In this document: positions 59,962 to 64,000 of the stretch, one piece after another | Numbering within the stretch: the stretch's first letter is position 1 | Layout: each line of letters starts with the position of its first letter | Origin: Pseudomonas citrullilanati | Lineage (GTDB): Bacteria; Pseudomonadota; Gammaproteobacteria; Pseudomonadales; Pseudomonadaceae | Direction of reading: 5' to 3' | Assembly (NCBI RefSeq): GCF_030580855.1 | Contig: NZ_JAUQOP010000019.1 | Location: 1 to 64,000 of the forward strand | DNA: 64,000 nt | Program-made: the position numbers and the translations under genes | The notes under the pieces: model-generated | What the model saw: the letters and a program-made list of their open reading frames with translations, nothing else | Databases searched by the model: none | Told to the model about the DNA's origin: nothing

Positions 59962-60789
59962 TTACGGTGCGTACGGCAGCACCCGCTTGTGCTCGGTCTT
60001 GCGATAGGTGTCGCAGATGATCCGGGCCGCTTCTTCGCGAATGGCCTTGCCGTGCAGGAAGTCATCGATCTCGCCATAGGTCACGCCATGGGCGGCTTCG
60101 TCGGGTTTGCCGGGGGACAGGTCCTCGAGGTCGGCGGTGGGGACTTTTTCCACCAGCGATTGCGGCGCGCCGAAGTCACGGGCGATGGCCCTGACCTGGT
60201 TTTTCACCAGGCCGCTCAGCGGCGCCAGGTCGCAGGCGCCGTCACCGAACTTGGTGAAGAACCCCATCACCGCTTCGGCCGCGTGGTCGGTGCCGATCAC
60301 CAGGCCTTGCTCGGCACCGGCGATGGTGTACTGCGCCACCATGCGCATCCGCGCCTTGGTATTGCCCAGCACGAAATCCCGCGAGCCCGGCGCCTTGCCC
60401 TCGAAGGCCAACACTTCCTTGGCCAGCGCCTTGACCGCCGGGCCGATGTTGACGGTGTGCCGCTCGTCCGGCTCGATGAAGTCCAGGCAGGCTTGGGCCT
60501 CGTGCTCGTCGAACTGGGTGTCGTAGGGCAGGCGCACGGCGATGAACTTGTAGGCCGGGTTGCCGGTTTTCTCCCGCAGTTCGCGCACGGCGCGTTGGGC
60601 CAGCAGGCCGGCGGTCAACGAATCGACCCCGCCGCTGATGCCGAGTACGAGGGACTTGAGCCCGGAATTGACCAGGCAGTCCTGGATGAAACCCACCCGC
60701 CGGGCGATTTCAGCCTTGAGGGCCGCGTCGTCGGCGAACGGTGGCTGGACGTTGAGTTGTTCGGCAATCTCACGCTGTACGGCTTGCAT
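59962..60789 (-). CDS. nadE: NH3-dependent NAD synthetase
   Basis: NadE amidates nicotinate adenine dinucleotide to NAD with ammonia and ATP. It has 275 aa. The PP-loop is SGGVDS (52-57). There is no N-terminal glutaminase domain, so it is the ammonia-using form. C-terminal landmarks are [20 protein letters not shown] and [15 protein letters not shown]. pncB ends 3 bp upstream on the same strand: the two act in one NAD salvage operon. Confidence 0.97.
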   Translation of the reverse strand: MQAVQREIAEQLNVQPPFADDAALKAEIARRVGFIQDCLVNSGLKSLVLGISGGVDSLTAGLLAQRAVRELREKTGNPAYKFIAVRLPYDTQFDEHEAQACLDFIEPDERHTVNIGPAVKALAKEVLAFEGKAPGSRDFVLGNTKARMRMVAQYTIAGAEQGLVIGTDHAAEAVMGFFTKFGDGACDLAPLSGLVKNQVRAIARDFGAPQSLVEKVPTADLEDLSPGKPDEAAHGVTYGEIDDFLHGKAIREEAARIICDTYRKTEHKRVLPYAP

Positions 60790-60792
60790 GAT

Positions 60793-62019
60793 TCACTCCT
60801 TGCTAGAAGGGTCGGGAAGGGCGGCAGGTACTTGGAAAACATGTCGCATGTAGGCGACGAAATTCGGGTCCTTGCAGTGGGTCTTGCCGGCCTCGTCGGA
60901 AATCTTGGCCACGGGTTGCCCATCGCAGCTGATCATTTTAAGCACGATGCTCATGGGCTCCACCCCTGCAATGTCACAGGTCAGATTGGTGCCAATACCG
61001 AAGCTGACATTAATGCGACCACGCAACGCACGGAAAATCTCCAGGCATTTGGGCAGGTTCAGGCTGTCGGAGAACACCAGGGTCTTGCTCATCGGGTCGA
61101 TGCCCAGCTTGTGGTAGTGGGCAATGGCTTTTTCCGCCCAGATCACCGGGTCGCCCGAGTCGTGGCGCAGGCCGTCGAACAGCTTGGCGAAGAACAGGTC
61201 GAAATCCGCCAGGAACGCGTCCATGGTGATGCAATCGGTCAACGCGATCCCCAGCAGGCCCCGGTATTCGCGCACCCAGCAGTCGAGGGCGGCAATCTGG
61301 CTGTCGATCAGCCGCGGGCCCAGTTGTTGGTGCGCCATGATCCATTCATGGGCCATGGTGCCCAGGGGCTTCATGTTCAGTTCCCGGGACAGGTGCACGT
61401 TGCTGGTGCCGACGAAACGCCCGGGGAAATCATGCTTGAGCACGTTCACCACTTCTTCCTGGACGCGGTAGGAAAAGCGCCGGCGGGTGCCGAAGTCCGC
61501 CACTTGCAGTTCGGACAATTCATCGGCGCTGGCGTTGGCGCTCAGCCAGTCGAACTTGCGGTACAACTGCTCCCGCGCCTGTTCCAGGACCACTTCCCGG
61601 TAGCGATAGCGGTTGCGCACTTCGCTGACGATGGCCAGCAACGGCACCTCGAACAGGATCACGTGCAGCCAGGGGCCGCGCAGGCGGATGAACAACTCGC
61701 CGTTGTCGATGCCGGTGTGCACATAGCGCAGGTTGAAGCGAAACAAGCCCAGGAAGCGCAGGAAGTCCGGCTTCAGGAAACTGATGCGTTCGAGGAACCC
61801 CAACTGGTCGGCACTCAGGCTCAGCTCGGCCAGGCGCTCGATCTGGAAGCGGATCTCCGCCAGGTAGGGGCGCAAGTCTTCGCTGTTGCGGCAACGAAAC
61901 TCCCACTCGACTTCGACGTTGGGGTAATTGTGCAGCACCGCCTGCATCATCGTCAGTTTGTAGAAGTCGGTGTCGAGCAGGTTCTGCACGATGCGATCGG
62001 CAAACACACTCTCGCTCAT
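60793..62019 (-). CDS. pncB: nicotinate phosphoribosyltransferase
   Basis: PncB converts nicotinate and PRPP to nicotinate mononucleotide, ATP-stimulated through a phosphohistidine. It has 408 aa starting [20 protein letters not shown]. Seen are [14 protein letters not shown] near the start, GTMAHEW, which probably holds the phosphorylated His, and GIGTNLT near 335. It is the first gene of the pncB-nadE operon. No NrtR-type operator is obvious upstream. Confidence 0.96.
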   Translation of the reverse strand: MSESVFADRIVQNLLDTDFYKLTMMQAVLHNYPNVEVEWEFRCRNSEDLRPYLAEIRFQIERLAELSLSADQLGFLERISFLKPDFLRFLGLFRFNLRYVHTGIDNGELFIRLRGPWLHVILFEVPLLAIVSEVRNRYRYREVVLEQAREQLYRKFDWLSANASADELSELQVADFGTRRRFSYRVQEEVVNVLKHDFPGRFVGTSNVHLSRELNMKPLGTMAHEWIMAHQQLGPRLIDSQIAALDCWVREYRGLLGIALTDCITMDAFLADFDLFFAKLFDGLRHDSGDPVIWAEKAIAHYHKLGIDPMSKTLVFSDSLNLPKCLEIFRALRGRINVSFGIGTNLTCDIAGVEPMSIVLKMISCDGQPVAKISDEAGKTHCKDPNFVAYMRHVFQVPAALPDPSSKE

Positions 62020-62136
62020 GGCGGGATCTCCAGACAGGCCGCTGCGGCGGGCAGCGGGTGCGGCGGTTTTTAGTGAAGCGGTTAGTGGCGCATAACCGGG
62101 GTGGGTATTGCCAGTGATTTTTGGGGGCGGTGTCCT

Positions 62137-62282
62137 CTAGGCTCTGTCTGAAATGTGTCTGCACTCGCCCATACTGCGTTGAAACGGGGCTCGGAATGCT
62201 CATGTACGCCAGTACACTGCGCTTCCTCGCCCCGTTTCGCCTTGTCTGGCCTTCGCGCAGACACATTTCAGACAGAGCCTAG
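62137..62282. mobile_element. 146-bp MITE-like element
   Basis: Perfect 26-bp terminal inverted repeats (CTAGGCTCTGTCTGAAATGT + GTCTGC at 62137-62162 and its reverse complement at 62257-62282) start and end with CTAG. That could be a palindromic target duplication or part of the ends. The interior is itself partly palindromic (GAAACGGGGC / GCCCCGTTTC). It has no coding capacity, so a transposase elsewhere would have to move it. Confidence 0.75.
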
Positions 62283-62295
62283 TGAGGCGTTTTAC

Positions 62296-62390
62296 GTGTG
62301 GCGAGGGGATTTATCCCCGTTGGACTGCGCAGCAGTCCCAAAAAGAACGGACGCTACGCGTCCATCGGGGATAAATCCCCTCGCCACACG
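62296..62390. repeat. type-2 REP pair
   Basis: GTGTGGCGAGGGGATTTATC + CCCG and the inverted CGGGGATAAATCCCCTCGCC. It lies directly right of the MITE-like element. Confidence 0.88.
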
Positions 62391-62403
62391 TTTGTCGTCG
62401 CTT

Positions 62404-63315
62404 TTATTGCTGCGGCATATCCGGGCTCCTGATCTGCTCCAACATCCACTCCACGAACAGCTTCACCTTGGGCACTTCCGCCGAATGCTCGGGGTACGCC
62501 AGGTAATAGGCGCTGGTGCTGGGCATCGCGTGCTGCCAGGCGATGACCAGTTTGCCGTCAGCCAGTTCCTCTTCCACCAGGAACCGCGGCAGCAGCGCCA
62601 CGCCGCAGCCGACCTGGGCCGCGCGGATGCACATGTAGAAGGTCTCGAAGCGCGGCCCGTGGTAGCTGTGTTCGGTGTGGTAGCCCTGGCTGTCGAACCA
62701 GTCGTGCCAGGCCTGGGGCCGCGAGGCGTTTTGCAGCAGGACCAGGTCGGCCAGTTGGGTCGGGTCGCTGAAGGGCCGCTCGGGCAAGCTGCCGGGCGCG
62801 CAGACCGGTACCAGTTCTTCGCCGAACAATTTCAGGGATTCGGAGCCGGGTCGCGAGCCCTGGCCGAAATAGAAGGCCAGGTCGCTGCGCCCCTGCAGCA
62901 GGTCATCGGCTTCCTGCTCGCTGCACAGGTCCAGGTGAATCGTCGGATGGCGCAGCCGCCAGCCCTTCAGGCGTGGGACCAGCCAGCGAGCACCGAAGGT
63001 CGGGGGTGTGGAGACGCGCAGGACTTCGGTGTCACCGCCGTAGGAGCGCAGGTAATGGGTAGACATCTCTACCTGCGTGAGGATTTTTCGTACTTCACCC
63101 AGGTACAGCTCCCCGGCCGGCGTCAGTTGCAGGCGCCGGCGCACGCGCCGGAACAGCAGGTGTTGCAGCAGTTCTTCCAGTTGCGCGACCTGCTTGCTGA
63201 CGGCGCTCTGGGTCAGGTGCAGTTCTTCGGCGGCGCGGGTGAAACTCAAGTGCCGCGTCACCGCTTCGAAACATTGCAGCGCCGTGATCGATGGCAAATA
63301 GCGTTTGTTGAGCAT
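62404..63315 (-). CDS. LysR-family transcriptional regulator, probable regulator of amaB
   Basis: This 303-aa protein starts at ATG 63315 (MLNKRYLPSITALQCFEAV). The winged helix-turn-helix (1-65) has SFTRAAEELHLTQSAVSKQV. Residues 90-300 are the periplasmic-binding-like effector domain (RVSTPPTFGARWLVPRL). It is divergent from amaB, 167 bp apart, the usual LysR arrangement; the P. putida amaAB locus also has a LysR neighbour by recollection. The inducer is unknown; a lysine-catabolism intermediate is a guess. ATG 63354 is an alternative start. Confidence 0.85.
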   Translation of the reverse strand: MLNKRYLPSITALQCFEAVTRHLSFTRAAEELHLTQSAVSKQVAQLEELLQHLLFRRVRRRLQLTPAGELYLGEVRKILTQVEMSTHYLRSYGGDTEVLRVSTPPTFGARWLVPRLKGWRLRHPTIHLDLCSEQEADDLLQGRSDLAFYFGQGSRPGSESLKLFGEELVPVCAPGSLPERPFSDPTQLADLVLLQNASRPQAWHDWFDSQGYHTEHSYHGPRFETFYMCIRAAQVGCGVALLPRFLVEEELADGKLVIAWQHAMPSTSAYYLAYPEHSAEVPKVKLFVEWMLEQIRSPDMPQQ

Positions 63316-63482
63316 GAGGGGGCCTTGTTTCCGGTCGCTCTGTCTGGGCAGCATGAATAAACGGAATGATATCTCGCTTAATGGTCGTTTGTTGGCAAGT
63401 CTCGCGCCAGCTACAACTACAGTCCTGATCAGCCGTGATCGTCCGGCTGCCACTTATTGGCTTTTTGCGTGAGGAGTTTTCC

Positions 63483-64000
63483 ATGGTTGCTGCATTGCTT
63501 GATCGTCTCGGCGTCGACTCGGCCCTGTACCTGAACGGCACCCAGGCGGTGCATTCACCCATCGACGGCAGCCGCATCGGCGCCGTGAACTGGGAAGGCG
63601 CCGCTGAAGTCGAGCAGCAGGTCAGCCGTGCCGAGCATGCCTTCGACCTGTGGCGCCAGGTCCCGGCGCCGCGGCGTGGCGAGCTGGTGCGCCAGTTCGG
63701 CGACCTGTTGCGCGAGTACAAGGCCGACCTTGGCGAGCTGGTGTCGTGGGAAGCCGGCAAGATCACCCAGGAAGGCCTGGGCGAAGTGCAAGAGATGATC
63801 GACATCTGCGACTTCGCCGTCGGCCTGTCCCGCCAGCTGTACGGCCTGACCATCGCCTCCGAGCGCCCGGGCCACCACATGCGTGAATCCTGGCATCCAC
63901 TGGGGGTGGTCGGGGTCATCAGTGCCTTCAACTTCCCGGTGGCGGTCTGGGCCTGGAACACCACCCTGGCGCTGGTGTGCGGCAATGCCGTGATCTGGAA
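63483..64000 (+). CDS. amaB: L-piperidine-6-carboxylate dehydrogenase AmaB, N-terminal part
   Basis: This is an open frame from ATG 63483 to the right edge, 172 codons, cut by the window. The start MVAALLDRLGVDSALYLNG and segments GAVNWEGAAEVEQQVSRAEH and GHHMRESWHPLGVVGVISAF belong to the ALDH7-type dehydrogenase AmaB, which oxidises piperideine-6-carboxylate to 2-aminoadipate in L-pipecolate/D-lysine catabolism. The cofactor-site FNFP motif is present. The catalytic Cys lies beyond the edge. SD GAGGAG stands upstream. Confidence 0.85.
   Translation, partial: MVAALLDRLGVDSALYLNGTQAVHSPIDGSRIGAVNWEGAAEVEQQVSRAEHAFDLWRQVPAPRRGELVRQFGDLLREYKADLGELVSWEAGKITQEGLGEVQEMIDICDFAVGLSRQLYGLTIASERPGHHMRESWHPLGVVGVISAFNFPVAVWAWNTTLALVCGNAVIW

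Larger units (their letters stand above)
62020..62403. other. intergenic region: MITE-like element plus type-2 REP pair
   Basis: No gene is visible. The region is the pncB leader (to about 62136), the MITE-like element (62137-62282) and a REP pair (62296-62390), ending at the LysR stop. Confidence 0.75.

Noticed and set aside
62137..62282. att site or tRNA-associated integration site
   Set aside because: No tRNA gene or integrase is nearby; the perfect inverted ends fit a MITE better.

Overview
The window is chromosomal DNA of a Pseudomonas, most likely of the fluorescens lineage. The gene order parE-parC-serB-psd-rhdA-motAB-rsgA-orn-queG-nnr-tsaE-amiB-mutL-miaA-hfq-hflXKC-hisZ-purA-rnr-rlmB-rpsF-rpsR-rplI-dnaB-ygiQ-azu-nadE-pncB matches, from memory, the P. 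aeruginosa PA4919-PA4968 block. GC is high, and almost every intergenic gap carries the GTGGGAGCGAGC / GCGAGCAAGCTC type of REP palindrome. No species name can be given from sequence alone.

Layout. 1-1616: gene-poor repeat region with three copies of a microsatellite-ended repeat and a 32-bp tandem repeat. 1617-7951: yqiA-parE-(phytase-like)-(retropepsin-like)-parC, tightly packed. 8131-11939: PqiC-type lipoprotein, AhpA/YtjB-type membrane protein, serB. 12179-17425: minus-strand cluster HDOD protein-rhdA-psd plus fimW; fimX, which I recall beside fimW in P. aeruginosa, is absent and a REP-derived 29-bp tandem repeat lies there. 17592-19487: motAB behind a good FliA (sigma28) promoter. 19643-23233: rsgA, orn, a TRIC-type channel, queG. 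23297-33361: a long chain of overlapping or closely spaced genes, nnr-tsaE-amiB-mutL-miaA-hfq-hflX-hflK-hflC. 33676-38294: hisZ, purA, a chemoreceptor. 38488-38838: two tandem tRNA-Leu(CAG) genes, each with its own promoter and terminator. 39066-46320: rnr-rlmB, then rpsF-rpsR-DUF2232-like-rplI, then dnaB. 46511-48811: ygiQ.

Accessory part. Between ygiQ and the azurin block lie two inserted modules. At 49113-51009 an unrecognised 307-aa protein with a hydrophobic hairpin overlaps by 4 bp a small four-helix membrane protein, and a diverged paralogue of that membrane protein follows. I read this as a candidate pore-forming toxin with duplicated immunity genes; it is the best candidate for an undescribed system. 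At 51188-57943 is a transglutaminase/DUF2126, ATP-grasp plus alpha-E fusion, transglutaminase operon, a family predicted to make or modify peptides but biochemically obscure.

End. 58178-62019 returns to the core order: small conserved protein, LOG phosphoribohydrolase, azurin, nadE, pncB. A 146-bp MITE-like element with 26-bp perfect inverted ends and a REP pair follow. The window ends with a LysR regulator divergent from the start of amaB (lysine/pipecolate catabolism), which runs off the right edge.
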